Of a DNA stretch of 64,000 bases, positions 26,829 through 36,763 are shown in pieces (position 1 is the stretch's first letter; each line of letters begins with the position of its first letter). The notes beneath the pieces were generated by a model, which was not told where the DNA came from, searched no databases, and saw only the letters and a list, made by a program, of their open reading frames with translations. Source of the DNA: Verrucomicrobiaceae bacterium (lineage in GTDB: Bacteria; Verrucomicrobiota; Verrucomicrobiia; Verrucomicrobiales; Verrucomicrobiaceae); the NCBI GenBank assembly GCA_016795365.1, contig JAEUHN010000034.1, positions 1 to 64,000 of the forward strand, given 5' to 3'. The translations under genes were made by a program, and so were the position numbers.

Positions 26829-27596
26829 ATGAAACATTCCCTGCTCGTCATTACCTTCTTGTTTCTGTTCACTGCCTGGGTGCCCGCAGCGAATATCGTG
26901 ATCATGGTCGTCGAGGACCCAGACAACTATGAGGCACCCACGACGATGCGAGCTTTCGCTGAGAAGGAACTCAAGACGCTCGGTTATCATGTCACACTCA
27001 TTCAGGGCGACAGTCCCACCAAGCATCATTTCCCAGGGCTTGTCGAGGCTTTGAAGGAGGCAGACTTGCTGGTGTTGTTCTCACGTCGTCGCTTTCCACC
27101 GAAGGAGCAGATGGCAGCGATTCGTGCGCACTTGGATGCTGGAAAGCCGCTGGTCGGCATTCGCACGGCCAACCATGCTTTCATTCCGAAGCCGAAGGAA
27201 GTGGTTGCGCCTGATCTCGTGCCCTGGCCGGAGTTCACGCGTGAGGTGCTGGGAGGTGAGAACACTGGGTATGAAACGAAAAGACTTCCCTACAGCGTCA
27301 GTGTTGCCAGAGGCGCTGAAAGCAATGCTCTTCTCGCTGGCGTGAATGTGGCGAAGATCTCTGGCCATCAGTCGCTCTACAAAGTGCTGCCGCTCGCGGA
27401 GAATGCGATACCCTTGCTCGTGGGCACTCCACAAGCAGGAGCCACCACACCGCCACAGCCGATCGCGTGGACACGCACTTACGGCACGAACAAGGCGCGT
27501 GTTTTTTACACCAGCCTTGGTGCGCCTCAGGACATGCAGATCGCGGACGTGCGGCGGCTTTTGGTGAATGCAGTGAACTGGTCCCTGACCAAGTGA
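26829..27596 (+). CDS. Exported ThuA-domain protein
   Basis: The 255-residue protein has a signal peptide (about 1-20) and a flavodoxin-like ThuA fold: VVEDPDNYEAPTTM, LLVLFSRRRFPPKEQ, GKPLVGIRTANHAF, and a late WTRTYGTNKARVFYTSLG segment with the typical turn. ThuA-like proteins are tied to trehalose and other sugar use in several bacteria, but their reaction is not well defined. It is co-directional with the PVC dehydrogenase (115 bases downstream), a combination common in these phyla, and converges with the acyl-CoA ligase. Confidence 0.85.
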   Translation: MKHSLLVITFLFLFTAWVPAANIVIMVVEDPDNYEAPTTMRAFAEKELKTLGYHVTLIQGDSPTKHHFPGLVEALKEADLLVLFSRRRFPPKEQMAAIRAHLDAGKPLVGIRTANHAFIPKPKEVVAPDLVPWPEFTREVLGGENTGYETKRLPYSVSVARGAESNALLAGVNVAKISGHQSLYKVLPLAENAIPLLVGTPQAGATTPPQPIAWTRTYGTNKARVFYTSLGAPQDMQIADVRRLLVNAVNWSLTK

Positions 27597-27607
27597 CGTC
27601 GCTTGCG

Positions 27608-29179
27608 TTACTGCGTTGAGATGTTCGCCCGTCCGCCGCGCAGCACATACTTTTGGATCTTGCCCGTGGCCGTCTTGGGCAGTTCGGTGATGAACTCGAA
27701 GCCATGGGGCACCTTGAAGTGAGCGAGGTGGTCGCGACAGAACTGTCGCAATTCATCAGCCGTCGTGCTGGCTCCAGGCTTGAGCACGATGAAGGCCTGG
27801 GGTGTTTCGCCCCACTTCTCGTGAGGCAGGCCGACGACTGCGGCTTCCTGAATCGCCGGGTGGCGGAGCAGCGTCCCTTCGATCTCGATGGAGGAGATGT
27901 TTTCTCCACCACTGATGATGACGTCCTTCCAGCGATCCCGAATTTCAATGTAGCCATCATCGTGCACTACCGCTGCATCGCCGCTGCGGAACCAGCCGCC
28001 GCGCAGTGCCTTCGCCGTGGCCTCGGGGTCGTTGTAGTAGCCAGCCATCACGGCATTGCCACGAATGATGATTTCACCAAGCGTGGCTCCATCACGTGCC
28101 ACCTCGTTGTCATTGTCATCAACGACTCGCACCTCGGCATTGCCTAGATACTCCACTCCCTGACGAGCTTTGATGCGTGCTCGAGATGAAGCATCGAGCA
28201 CTGCATGTTCGGGACGCGGTTCACTGATGGTGACGATGGGTGAGACTTCGGTCAGGCCATAGACGTGGATGATCTCCCAGCCGAGTTCGCCCTCGATGCG
28301 CTCGATCGTGGCTGCGGCAGGTGGAGCACCGGCGGTGAAGACGCGCACGCCGCGCGGGGCATTCCGGCGGAGTTCCTCGGGTGCATTGGCGATGCTGATT
28401 AGGATGGTGGGTGCGGCACAGAGCAAGGTGATGCCTTCGCGAGCAATGGTTTCGAAGATGGCGTGCGGGTCCGCCTTGCGGAGGCACACATGCTTGCCGC
28501 CCACGGCGGTGATGGTCCAGGTGAAGCACCAGCCATTGGCGTGAAACATGGGCAGCACCCAGAGGTAGCGATCCGCGCTGGTGATTCGCGTGTGCATGAG
28601 GTGGCCCATGATGTTCAGTGCTGTGTTGCGATGCGTGACCATCACGCCCTTGGGGTTCGCGGTGGTGCCGCTCGTGTAGTTGAGCGAGATCATGTCGCTC
28701 TCGTTGATCGTGACAGGCTCGAACGACGCTGGTGCCGAGGCCAGAGTGCTCTCGTAGTCCAGCCAGCCTACCTTGCTGCCTTCAAGGGCGATGAAGTGCT
28801 CAACTCCTGGGATCTGTGGACGGATGCGATCCACGGCATCCAGGTAGTCTGCGTGAGCGCACACGACGCGCGCTCCGCTGTGATTGAGGATGTAAGCGAA
28901 GTCGTCGGACGTGAGACGGAAGTTGATCGGCACGGTGACGGCACCGATCTGCGGGACCGCGTAGTAAGCCTCCAAATGAGAGTGCGTGTTGGGCGAGATG
29001 ACAGCCACGCGGTCGCCTTGACGAATGCCGAGTGATTGCAAGGCAGCGGACCACTGATCGCAGCGGGTGAAGAACTCCCGATAGGTGAATCGTTGCGTGC
29101 CATCGACGAGAGCTTCGCGATCAGGATAGAGGCGGCGGGCGCGGCGGGCAAAGTCGAGTGGAGAGAGCGGTGTTTCCAT
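27608..29179 (-). CDS. Acyl-CoA ligase (AMP-binding family)
   Basis: The 523-residue enzyme of the ANL superfamily activates a carboxylic acid with ATP and CoA. The phosphate-binding motif SLNYTSGTTANPKGVMVTHR is complete. Later come the adenylate-binding SGGENISSIEIEGTLL and the catalytic lysine in PKTATGKIQK near the C terminus. The pattern fits medium- or long-chain fatty acid ligases. The ATG at 29179 is chosen because it matches homologue starts (METPLSPLDFARRA); the longer frame adds 20 unconserved residues. It stands alone between convergent ThuA and the TIM-barrel gene. Confidence 0.88.
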   Translation of the reverse strand: METPLSPLDFARRARRLYPDREALVDGTQRFTYREFFTRCDQWSAALQSLGIRQGDRVAVISPNTHSHLEAYYAVPQIGAVTVPINFRLTSDDFAYILNHSGARVVCAHADYLDAVDRIRPQIPGVEHFIALEGSKVGWLDYESTLASAPASFEPVTINESDMISLNYTSGTTANPKGVMVTHRNTALNIMGHLMHTRITSADRYLWVLPMFHANGWCFTWTITAVGGKHVCLRKADPHAIFETIAREGITLLCAAPTILISIANAPEELRRNAPRGVRVFTAGAPPAAATIERIEGELGWEIIHVYGLTEVSPIVTISEPRPEHAVLDASSRARIKARQGVEYLGNAEVRVVDDNDNEVARDGATLGEIIIRGNAVMAGYYNDPEATAKALRGGWFRSGDAAVVHDDGYIEIRDRWKDVIISGGENISSIEIEGTLLRHPAIQEAAVVGLPHEKWGETPQAFIVLKPGASTTADELRQFCRDHLAHFKVPHGFEFITELPKTATGKIQKYVLRGGRANISTQ

Positions 29180-29284
29180 GGGAGGACGGGGAGAATAGTG
29201 AAGGACGGCACCTGGAGGCGAGCCAAAACTCCAGATCACAGCCTCGCGCTGTGCGCGGCGTGACTGGTGCAGGAGCGCTCTCAG

Positions 29285-30220
29285 TTAGAAGCCGGCGAAC
29301 ACCTGGCGAACGGCAGTCGTGCTGAGCGTGTGGGCTTTGTCACCCGTCATGGTGTTAGGCGACTTGGCCTCTACGCATTGCTCGAGCACGAGGTGCGGCT
29401 TGATCGTGTGACGGCTCAACCACGCGGCGAGCTGAGCGTAGTCGAGATCGTCCTGGGCGACGAAGTCTTCACGCCAGATCTTTTCATGTGACTGGCGGAT
29501 GTGCAGTTCGACGATGCGGGAGCCGTAGCGCTCTAGGGTGTCGAATACGGCTGGCTGCGAATTGCCGCTGCCGCGATACACCCAGTGAACATCCAGGCAG
29601 AACTTCATCGCATCCGGGTTCGTCTTGCTCAGCATGTAATGATACTCGCGACCGTTGTCGCGCAGTTCGATGTCGTGGTTGTGATAAGCCAGCGTGATGC
29701 CGAGGGTGCGGAGCTTGGTGCCGAGTGTGTCCAAGGCCCTGGTCTGGGTGGCGAGTTGCTCGTCGGACTTTGTTTGGCTGCCTCCCCACTTGATCGGCGA
29801 TGGATTGGTCACGATGATGCGAGTGCCCAGCTCTGCTGCGCGTTGGCCGATGGCGAGGATTTGCTCGATGTTCTTGGCCACTTGAGCCTCGTCGTGGAGG
29901 GTGCTGCCGACATAGATCGACCGCATCTCCAGGCCATGCTTCCGCAGGCGATCACCGAGTCCCTCGAACTCCTCGGGCCTGGAAACTGAGGGCTCGTAGC
30001 CATTGATCCCACAGGCCGCGATGGCTTCGAGAGCTTCGTCGGAGTGCAGCTTGAACGGCTTGTTCTCGCGTTTCGCAAAGGTGCCCCAGGGGTAGGTGTT
30101 GGTGGAGATGTGGAGGCTTGAAGCTGCACGCGCAGAGGCTGAGGTGAACAACGTGGCAGCAGTCATGCCACGCAAAAAGTCACGACGATGCAGGGCAGGA
30201 GAGTGAGGTGATGGATTCAT
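29285..30220 (-). CDS. Tat-exported sugar phosphate isomerase/epimerase-like TIM barrel protein
   Basis: The 311-residue protein begins with a twin-arginine signal (RRDFLRGMTAATLF) and continues as an AP-endonuclease-2-type TIM barrel. It has LGITLAYHNHDIEL and FCLDVHWVYRGSG, segments that normally carry metal ligands. In Verrucomicrobia and Planctomycetes such exported proteins accompany sugar-catabolic clusters and are annotated as isomerases or epimerases, though few have been tested. Substrate unknown. It lies upstream of the acyl-CoA ligase on the same strand, with a 105-base gap. Confidence 0.85.
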   Translation of the reverse strand: MNPSPHSPALHRRDFLRGMTAATLFTSASARAASSLHISTNTYPWGTFAKRENKPFKLHSDEALEAIAACGINGYEPSVSRPEEFEGLGDRLRKHGLEMRSIYVGSTLHDEAQVAKNIEQILAIGQRAAELGTRIIVTNPSPIKWGGSQTKSDEQLATQTRALDTLGTKLRTLGITLAYHNHDIELRDNGREYHYMLSKTNPDAMKFCLDVHWVYRGSGNSQPAVFDTLERYGSRIVELHIRQSHEKIWREDFVAQDDLDYAQLAAWLSRHTIKPHLVLEQCVEAKSPNTMTGDKAHTLSTTAVRQVFAGF

Positions 30221-30277
30221 GAGTGATCACGCCTTTACGCGGTTCATGAGTGGGCTCTCATCACCAAATGCGATGAT

Positions 30278-30985
30278 TCAGACGGAGGTGTCGGTGGCCT
30301 GCGATGATTCACTGGCCAGGATTGGCAACTCGTGGCCGGCGGCGAGGCGTCCGCTGTAGAGTTCGATGGCTCGGCGGGCGACAATGTCGATGACTGCAGG
30401 CTGAAGGGCGCGGACGGCCACATTGGACACAGCGAGGCCAGCCCACATCACGGGCGACTTGAAGCGCAGCACCTGCCAGACCGGGAGCAGGCGTTTATAC
30501 CACTTGGTGGCATACTGGAAGTGCTCGCTCTCGACGATTTGCTTGCCTTTACTGATGGCTTGCAGGGCGGTGTTGGCACTGACATCGACGAGGCGTCCGA
30601 TGGTGCGAGTCTGGAGGAACGTGGCCACATCGAGGGCGGCGAGGTGGACAGCGCGGGTGAAGTGGCTCAAGCCGGGCGCGAGCAGCGGATTGTGCTCGGC
30701 AGGAAAATACACGGCTGCGATCTCGCGGACAAGACGAGGCACTTCCTGCACGAGTGGGCCGATCCACTCGGGGTTCACCTGGCGAGTCCAGCGCAGGCGG
30801 TTCTTGCACTCGAGAACCGTGGCCTGGGCCTCTTCGTCCTTGGCCGTGCCGTGCAAGGCGCGCAGCGCATCCTCAGTGGCCTTGCCTGCGGCTTTGATGT
30901 CGGCGAGGAGTCGCAATCCTTTCCAGACGAGGATGATGCCCATGCCGCAGATGAGGCCGGCGAGAAAGATGTAGATGTCCCGCAT
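30278..30985 (-). CDS. Membrane-anchored protein of unknown function
   Basis: The 235-residue protein has one N-terminal membrane helix (about 3-22, IYIFLAGLICGMGIILVWKG). A long, mostly helical, cytoplasmic-looking domain follows, with many basic and aromatic residues (for example LLPVWQVLRFKSPVMW). The ATG at 30985 was preferred because the 51 codons upstream are Pro-rich and unlike the rest. It is divergent from the Lnt-like gene, 41 bases apart. No family is recognised. Confidence 0.7.
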   Translation of the reverse strand: MRDIYIFLAGLICGMGIILVWKGLRLLADIKAAGKATEDALRALHGTAKDEEAQATVLECKNRLRWTRQVNPEWIGPLVQEVPRLVREIAAVYFPAEHNPLLAPGLSHFTRAVHLAALDVATFLQTRTIGRLVDVSANTALQAISKGKQIVESEHFQYATKWYKRLLPVWQVLRFKSPVMWAGLAVSNVAVRALQPAVIDIVARRAIELYSGRLAAGHELPILASESSQATDTSV

Positions 30986-31026
30986 GTGTGCTTGGCAAGT
31001 GATGAACCATCTGGTGCAGTGAGGCA

Positions 31027-32427
31027 ATGAACAACTCACGCTCAGGCAAGGCGATCCTCTGGCTCCAGGTGGTGGTGGCCCCGGTGTTTCTCGGCTGGCT
31101 GTTTGCTCGTGCTTTCCCACCGGTGGGATTTCGTCCATGGGCCTTCATCGCTTTGCTTGGATTGATGATCGTGCTCAAGGGACTGGCTCCCGACAATGCG
31201 CGGCGTGCGGGGTTTTTGTTCGGCATCGTGGCCTACGGCAGCGCGGTGTCCTGGCTGTGGACCATGTTCGGCCCGCTTGCGCTGGCCTTGTGGGGATTCC
31301 TGGCGCTGGACCTCATGTTGTTCGCGTGGGGCAGCGCGGTGTTTCAGCAGCGGCAGTGGCATCCGGCGATCAAGGTGGTGGCCACTGCCTCGCTGTGGAC
31401 CACGATTGAGTTCATTCGCTGTGAGCTGTTGCCGCTGAGCTTTCCGTGGATCACGCCAGGCCATGCGGTGGACACGGGGAACAATGCCGAAATGCTGAGC
31501 CTCGTGGGCATCTATGGGGTGAGCTTTTTCATGATCATCGCGGCGAGCACCGCCGCTCAAGGACGCGGAGCCTGGCCTGTTATGGTGACGATCTTCGCGG
31601 TGTTGCTGGTGCCCTACGAGGTGCCGCTGCCATCCGCTCCGACCATCTCCGTGGCAGCCCTACAGAGCGAGGCGTCCAGCTTCGATTGGTTCGAGTCGAA
31701 GACCCGGGCCTTGAAGGAAAAGACGGACCTCGTGCTGTGGCCGGAGCAGGCACTTCCCTTTGATGTGATGAAGTCCGAGGAAGGCTGGCCACGGCTGCAA
31801 GCGATCGCGAAGGACACCGGCACGGTGCTGGTGCTCGGCACCCAGCAGCGAGGGCAGGGGAAGGAGTGGTTCAATACAGCCCTCACGCTGGATGCGAGCG
31901 GCAAGCTGGGCACGCATGTGAAGAATCATCCCGTTCACTTCTTCAACGATGGCACGCCGGGCAAGACGGCGCTGCCGGTGACCACGCCGCTGGGCAAGGT
32001 GGGCACGCCCATCTGTTTTGACTGCGACTATCAAGACGTCGTCCGCACCATGACGCTCGCAGGCGCGGAGTTCTTCGCGGTGCCGAGCATGGATGTGGCG
32101 TCCTGGACGCTGAACCAGCATCTCCAGCACGCGCAACTGATGAGGATTCGAGCGGCGGAAAACGGGCGATGGATGGTGGTGGCCACGACCTCGGGCATCA
32201 CCCAGATCATTGACCCTCACGGCAGGCAGGTGACCACGATGGCGCCGATGATCGCTGACGTGATGACTGGCAAGGTGGGTCGGGAGACAAGGCTCACCTT
32301 TTACACCCGCTCCGGGTGGCTGCTGCCCTGGGGCACCGTCATCGCGTCGTTGGTATTCCTCCTGGCGGCGTGGCGCTCAAGGTCGTCGCAGATGACAGTT
32401 GAACCGGCAACCGGTCTCGTCGAATAA
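31027..32427 (+). CDS. Apolipoprotein N-acyltransferase-like membrane nitrilase
   Basis: The 466-residue protein combines several N-terminal membrane helices (about residues 10-200) with a nitrilase-type domain, the layout of Lnt, which transfers the third acyl chain to lipoproteins. The nitrilase triad positions are E240 (LWPEQALP), K299 (THVKNHP) and C330 ([10 protein letters not shown]). A final C-terminal helix is present. The Cys motif PICFDCDY differs from the usual ICYE. The gene is near an SDR and queA, not beside ybeX/ybeY. Verrucomicrobia can carry several copies. Confidence 0.82.
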   Translation: MNNSRSGKAILWLQVVVAPVFLGWLFARAFPPVGFRPWAFIALLGLMIVLKGLAPDNARRAGFLFGIVAYGSAVSWLWTMFGPLALALWGFLALDLMLFAWGSAVFQQRQWHPAIKVVATASLWTTIEFIRCELLPLSFPWITPGHAVDTGNNAEMLSLVGIYGVSFFMIIAASTAAQGRGAWPVMVTIFAVLLVPYEVPLPSAPTISVAALQSEASSFDWFESKTRALKEKTDLVLWPEQALPFDVMKSEEGWPRLQAIAKDTGTVLVLGTQQRGQGKEWFNTALTLDASGKLGTHVKNHPVHFFNDGTPGKTALPVTTPLGKVGTPICFDCDYQDVVRTMTLAGAEFFAVPSMDVASWTLNQHLQHAQLMRIRAAENGRWMVVATTSGITQIIDPHGRQVTTMAPMIADVMTGKVGRETRLTFYTRSGWLLPWGTVIASLVFLLAAWRSRSSQMTVEPATGLVE

Positions 32428-32498
32428 CCGGCCTCTCAACTGCTGCCTGTCAGCGGCTGGCCCACGTATCCTCCAGTCCTCAAGAATCATTTTCCACC

Positions 32499-33275
32499 AT
32501 GTCTCCCATCGAACTCTTTGATCTCTCTGACCAGACCGCCGTCGTGATCGGTGGCACAGGCGAACTCTGCGGCGCGATCGCCGAGGGTTTTGCCGCAGCG
32601 AATGCAGAAGTCGTCCTCGTGGGACGCGATCCGGCGAAAGCTGAGAGACGTCTGGAATCCATCTGCGCCCATGGTGGGCGTGGATACTTCGTGGCAGCCG
32701 ATGCTTCGAAGCGCGGCGATCTTCAGCTCGTGCTCGATACCGTGCTGGAGCGCTCCAAGGGCGTGAACATCCTGGTCAATGGCGCAGGCGTCAACTCGCC
32801 CACGCCCTTCCTCGACATTCCCGAGGACGAGTATGATCGGATCATGAACATCAACACCAAGGCCGTGGTGCTCGCGTGCCAGGTGTTCGGCAAATACTTT
32901 GTGGAGAACAAGGTCCCGGCCTCGATCATCAACCTGGGCAGCATGTCGGGTCTCCTTCCTCTCAGCCGCGTCTTCACCTACTCGATGAGCAAGGCGGCGG
33001 TGCATAACCTCTCGAAGAATCTCGCTCGTGAATGGGCACCGCTCGGCATCCGCGTGAACACCTTGGTGCCCGGCTTCTTCCCGGCCGAGCAGAACAAGAA
33101 AGTGCTCACACCCGATCGTGTGTCCAAGATCATGGGTCACACTCCAGCGGCTCGTTTTGGCGAAGCCAAGGAACTCATCGGTGCAGCGCTTCTACTCGCG
33201 AGCAATGCCGCAGGCTCGTTCATCACCGGACACGAGATGGTGGTGGACGGAGGTTACTCGTCGATGACGATCTAG
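32499..33275 (+). CDS. Short-chain dehydrogenase/reductase (SDR family)
   Basis: The 258-residue classical SDR has an NAD(P)-binding segment, GGTGELCG at residues 18-25, NGAG near 95-98, catalytic S148, and the Y161-x3-K165 pair in YSMSK. The overall pattern resembles gluconate/mannonate-type polyol or sugar-acid oxidoreductases. The end [13 protein letters not shown] is typical. The glycine motif lacks the third glycine of the standard TGxxxGIG (Leu-Cys-Gly here), a feature of the fructuronate/gluconate subgroup. It starts 71 bases after the Lnt-like gene and ends three bases before queA. Confidence 0.9.
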   Translation: MSPIELFDLSDQTAVVIGGTGELCGAIAEGFAAANAEVVLVGRDPAKAERRLESICAHGGRGYFVAADASKRGDLQLVLDTVLERSKGVNILVNGAGVNSPTPFLDIPEDEYDRIMNINTKAVVLACQVFGKYFVENKVPASIINLGSMSGLLPLSRVFTYSMSKAAVHNLSKNLAREWAPLGIRVNTLVPGFFPAEQNKKVLTPDRVSKIMGHTPAARFGEAKELIGAALLLASNAAGSFITGHEMVVDGGYSSMTI

Positions 33276-33278
33276 CCA

Positions 33279-34253
33279 ATGCTCACCTCCGACTTCGACT
33301 ACGTCCTGCCTCCCGAGTTGATCGCTTCGGAGCCTCTGCCTGATCGTGCCGCTTCGCGCCTGATGGTGGTGCATCGTGACTCGGGGAAGATCGAGCATCG
33401 TCAGTTCCGCGATCTGCGGGACTACCAGCGGCCCGGCGATCTTTTTGTGTTCAACAACACGCGCGTCATCCCCGCCCGCTTCTTCAATGACGAGGGCAAA
33501 CGCGAGATGCTGCAGCTGGAGAAGATCACGCCGCGGCACTGGCGCTGTATGGTCAAGCCAGGGAAGAAGTTCTTCCTGGGCAGCCGTCACAAGATCGGAG
33601 GCGTGCCGGGACGCGTCATCGAAATCTGCGAGAACGGCGAGCGCATCATCGAGTGGCTGGGCGATGTCGATGAAGAGACGCATGGCCATCTTGCCTTGCC
33701 TCACTATATGCGCCGCGAGGATGGACCGGAAGATCGGGAACGCTATCAAACCGTCTTCGCGCAGCATCCAGGCTCCATCGCTGCACCCACGGCGGGACTG
33801 CATTTTACGCCTGAGCTGATGGCCGAACTGCCTCACGCCTATGTCACTCTGCATGTAGGCGTGGGCACCTTTCAGCCGGTCAAGGTTGCGAACGTGGAGG
33901 AGCACGAAATGCACAGCGAGCGCTACATGATTTCCGAGGAAACGGCGGCGGCGGTGGAGAAAGCCGAGCGCGTGATTGCGGTCGGCACCACTGCGTGTCG
34001 CACCCTGGAATCGTCGGCCACGCAGCATGGAAAAGTCACAGCGAGCCAGGGCGAGACGAACATCTTCATCTACCCAGGCTACGAGTTCAAAACGGTGGAT
34101 GCACTGGTCACCAATTTTCATCTTCCCAAGAGCAGCCTTATCATGCTGGTGAGCGCGCTGGCCGGACGGGAACTCATTCTCGAAGCTTATGCCGAGGCGG
34201 TGAAGGAGCAGTATCGCTTCTTCAGCTATGGGGACTGCATGTTGATCCTGTAG
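33279..34253 (+). CDS. queA: S-adenosylmethionine:tRNA ribosyltransferase-isomerase
   Basis: The 324-residue enzyme transfers the ribosyl group of SAM to preQ1-modified tRNA, forming epoxyqueuosine at the wobble position of His, Asp, Asn and Tyr tRNAs. The start YVLPPELIASEPLPDRAASR, the interior FNNTRVIPAR, and the late TNFHLPKSSLIMLVSA followed by FFSYGDCMLI are all diagnostic. It is slightly shorter than the usual 340-360. No other queuosine gene is nearby. It follows the SDR gene by three bases, so translation is probably coupled. Confidence 0.95.
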   Translation: MLTSDFDYVLPPELIASEPLPDRAASRLMVVHRDSGKIEHRQFRDLRDYQRPGDLFVFNNTRVIPARFFNDEGKREMLQLEKITPRHWRCMVKPGKKFFLGSRHKIGGVPGRVIEICENGERIIEWLGDVDEETHGHLALPHYMRREDGPEDRERYQTVFAQHPGSIAAPTAGLHFTPELMAELPHAYVTLHVGVGTFQPVKVANVEEHEMHSERYMISEETAAAVEKAERVIAVGTTACRTLESSATQHGKVTASQGETNIFIYPGYEFKTVDALVTNFHLPKSSLIMLVSALAGRELILEAYAEAVKEQYRFFSYGDCMLIL

Positions 34254-34284
34254 CGGACTACTTGCCCACGTTCGCACTGGCGAG

Positions 34285-34320
34285 CTTGACCTTGCGTATG
34301 GACGGCTCATTGGTGGACCC
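34285..34320 (+). promoter_or_regulatory. Candidate promoter sharing CTTGACCTTGCG with another gene
   Basis: CTTGACCTTGCG at 34285-34296 contains a TTGACC -35-like box. A poor -10 (ATTGGT) follows 17 bases later, before the ATG at 34329. The same 12 bases lie 36 bases upstream of the gene at 46625. Confidence 0.3.
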
Positions 34321-34328
34321 TCCGCCAC

Positions 34329-35345
34329 ATGAAGACGCTCTCCCCACTCCCGTTGTCTGTCTTGTTTTTGCTGTTGCTGAGTTCATTGCAGGCACAGACG
34401 GCATCGTCGCCGCTCACGTCGCCGCAGGTCGTGGAGTGTCTGGCTCAGCTCAAGGAGCCCACTCTCGGCAACGCGGTGGCCGTGGTCGGAAAGCTCAACG
34501 CCCTGGCCGCATCGAACGCGGGTGAGGGAGGTGTCGCGCTTCAGAAGCTTGCAACCGTCATCAAAGATCTCTTCACTGCGGCCAACGCCGTAAGGATGGC
34601 CGATCAAGGCGTGAAGACGGCGGAGGCGGATGCGAAGGCCAAGGAGATTCAGGCGCAGCACGCGGCGAAGGTGAATGTGTTCGGCAAACGCAACCTCGTG
34701 CTGGCTGGCAATCTGCGGAAGCAGGCGGCCGATGGCGTCGCTCTGGCGGACAAGCGGCACAAGGCGGCAAAGATGGGGCTCGGCCAACAGATCGGTGTGA
34801 CCAACAAGGCGCTGGCTGAGTATTCGAAGATGAACGTGCAGCCTGTGGTGCTCGCGGTGGCGGGGGCGATGTTCGCGCTGGGCGACGAGTTGGTGCCGGA
34901 TTTCAGCTACACGCCTGCGGTATCGAAGCGCTGGGTGCAGCTGGTTCAAATGTCGCCTGAGGAGCGAGACCGCGCCCAAACCGGAGCGGCGATGCAGCTC
35001 GCGGGATCGATGGCGGCTGAGATTGTGGCCTTGAGGATGAAGTCGAGCAACTTCCAGGATGCGGCCTTGAAGATCGGTGTGGTGTGGCTGGCGCAGGTGG
35101 CATTCGATGATGCGCTGGATACGTTGTTCTACGAACTCACGGCCAATCAGCGCAAGGTGATCTCTATCGCCTGGCACGGCCTGATGCAGGAGAATCTGAC
35201 AGCTGCATCGTATGCGACGAAGGTCACAGTCGATTCCCTGAAGGCTGCATTGGCGGCTCAAGACCCAGAGCTGGGCAAGATGGAAGCCATCGCTGAGAAG
35301 GCGTGGCAGGTGCTCAAGGTGGCCGTGGAGAAATCAGGCAACTGA
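34329..35345 (+). CDS. Exported helical protein of unknown function
   Basis: The 338-residue protein has a signal peptide (about 1-22, ending LQAQ). The mature part is mostly helical and Ala/Lys-rich, with two or three amphipathic stretches. One of them, KTAEADAKAKEIQAQHAAKV, could form a coiled coil. A hydrophobic region around 165-190 may lie on a membrane. No known motif. It follows queA by 75 bases and converges with the APC permease gene. Confidence 0.65.
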   Translation: MKTLSPLPLSVLFLLLLSSLQAQTASSPLTSPQVVECLAQLKEPTLGNAVAVVGKLNALAASNAGEGGVALQKLATVIKDLFTAANAVRMADQGVKTAEADAKAKEIQAQHAAKVNVFGKRNLVLAGNLRKQAADGVALADKRHKAAKMGLGQQIGVTNKALAEYSKMNVQPVVLAVAGAMFALGDELVPDFSYTPAVSKRWVQLVQMSPEERDRAQTGAAMQLAGSMAAEIVALRMKSSNFQDAALKIGVVWLAQVAFDDALDTLFYELTANQRKVISIAWHGLMQENLTAASYATKVTVDSLKAALAAQDPELGKMEAIAEKAWQVLKVAVEKSGN

Positions 35346-35352
35346 TTCGGCA

Positions 35353-36708
35353 CTACTCCTCAAGCACGGCCTTGGATGGCTTCAGCCACTTGAAAAGTCC
35401 GAGTGCGATCAGAACGATCGCACCGGCAATCAATGGCGCGGTCCTGCCTGCCGGGTCGGCGCTGGTGATGGCTGACGAAACTCGGGCAATCACGAGGATG
35501 GCGCACACGACGCCGCCGATGACTGGCACGAAGATGGGCACCTCGAACTGGCCGCGTTCCGTCGGCCGGGTGATCTTGAGGCGAACCAAGGACGCGTTCA
35601 CAGTGATGAAGACGATCAGGAGCAGCAGCACCGTGGCCTCAGCGAGTTGCTTCACACCACCGGAAAGAATGAGCGTGGCCACGATGACGAAGAGCACCAT
35701 GATGGCGATGTGAGGCGTGCGGCGTGTGGCATGCACCTTGCCGAGGATCGGTGGCATAAGGCCCTGACTGCTCATGCCGTAGAGCAAGCGCGAGCCCATG
35801 AGGTAGTTGAGCAAGGCGGTGTTGCCGATGCTGAAGATGGTGATGAAGACATACACCGTGTCGATGCCTTTGAACCAAGGAGCCGCCGTGTGAGCCACGT
35901 CCATCAGCGGCGTGTTGCTCGCGGCGAGCTGACCCCAGGGAACGACGGAGACGGCGGTGATGGCGACCATCATGTAGATGCAGGTGGAGCCGATCATGGC
36001 AGCGATGAGTCCTCGTGGGAGATTGCGCGGGGCATCCTTCACCTCCTCGCTCACATTGAGCAGATCCTCGAACCCGATGAAGGAGTAGAAGGTGAGCACG
36101 GCTCCCTGCAGCACCACCATCCAGAGTCCTTCGGCAGAGGCAGCAGGCGGGACTGCGAGGTAGTCCACGCTGCCCCAGAAGCGCATGCCCACGGCGATGA
36201 TGAAGATGAGGCCGCTGGCTTCGATCACGGTGCAGGTGATGTTTGCCCACATGCTCTCGCGGATGCCGCGGAAGATGATCAGGCCCACCATCATCACCAG
36301 CACGATGGACAATAGCTTCTCATTCACGGGCAGGTGCATGGCCTTGATCAGGCTTGCGGCAATCAATTGGGTGCCGGTGGCCATGCTGGTGAGCCCGCTC
36401 ATCATGACGGCGATGCCAACGACGTAACTTAGCCATGAGCGGCTGAATGCTTGCTGAGTGACATACGCGGCCCCGCCAGCACGAGGAAAACGACTGCCCA
36501 CGCAGGCATACGAAAGTCCTGTGAGCATGGCGGCGAACATGGCGACGACAAAGGCCAGCCACACGGCATTGCCCAGCGATCCTGCGGCCTTGCCGATCAG
36601 TCCGTAGATGCCGGCACCGAGCATGGACCCCATGCCGTAAAACATGACCTGCCAGAAGCCCAGAGACTTCTGCAACTGACCGTCGTGAGAGGTGGATTCG
36701 TCTGCCAT
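35353..36708 (-). CDS. APC-family amino acid permease
   Basis: The 451-residue protein has about twelve hydrophobic helices. The first helix motif GMGSMLGAGIYGLIGKAAGS is the substrate-binding region of APC transporters, which move amino acids across the inner membrane with protons or by exchange. A middle stretch, FYSFIGFEDLLNVSEEVKD, is the typical loop between helices six and seven. Substrate cannot be assigned. The C-terminal tail is short (KWLKPSKAVLEE). It is convergent with the helical protein gene and stands alone. Confidence 0.9.
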   Translation of the reverse strand: MADESTSHDGQLQKSLGFWQVMFYGMGSMLGAGIYGLIGKAAGSLGNAVWLAFVVAMFAAMLTGLSYACVGSRFPRAGGAAYVTQQAFSRSWLSYVVGIAVMMSGLTSMATGTQLIAASLIKAMHLPVNEKLLSIVLVMMVGLIIFRGIRESMWANITCTVIEASGLIFIIAVGMRFWGSVDYLAVPPAASAEGLWMVVLQGAVLTFYSFIGFEDLLNVSEEVKDAPRNLPRGLIAAMIGSTCIYMMVAITAVSVVPWGQLAASNTPLMDVAHTAAPWFKGIDTVYVFITIFSIGNTALLNYLMGSRLLYGMSSQGLMPPILGKVHATRRTPHIAIMVLFVIVATLILSGGVKQLAEATVLLLLIVFITVNASLVRLKITRPTERGQFEVPIFVPVIGGVVCAILVIARVSSAITSADPAGRTAPLIAGAIVLIALGLFKWLKPSKAVLEE

Positions 36709-36763
36709 GACCCCTTCGTAACGCAGTCGCCGTGCCGTTCACAAGGCGTTACTTCACGCCGCC

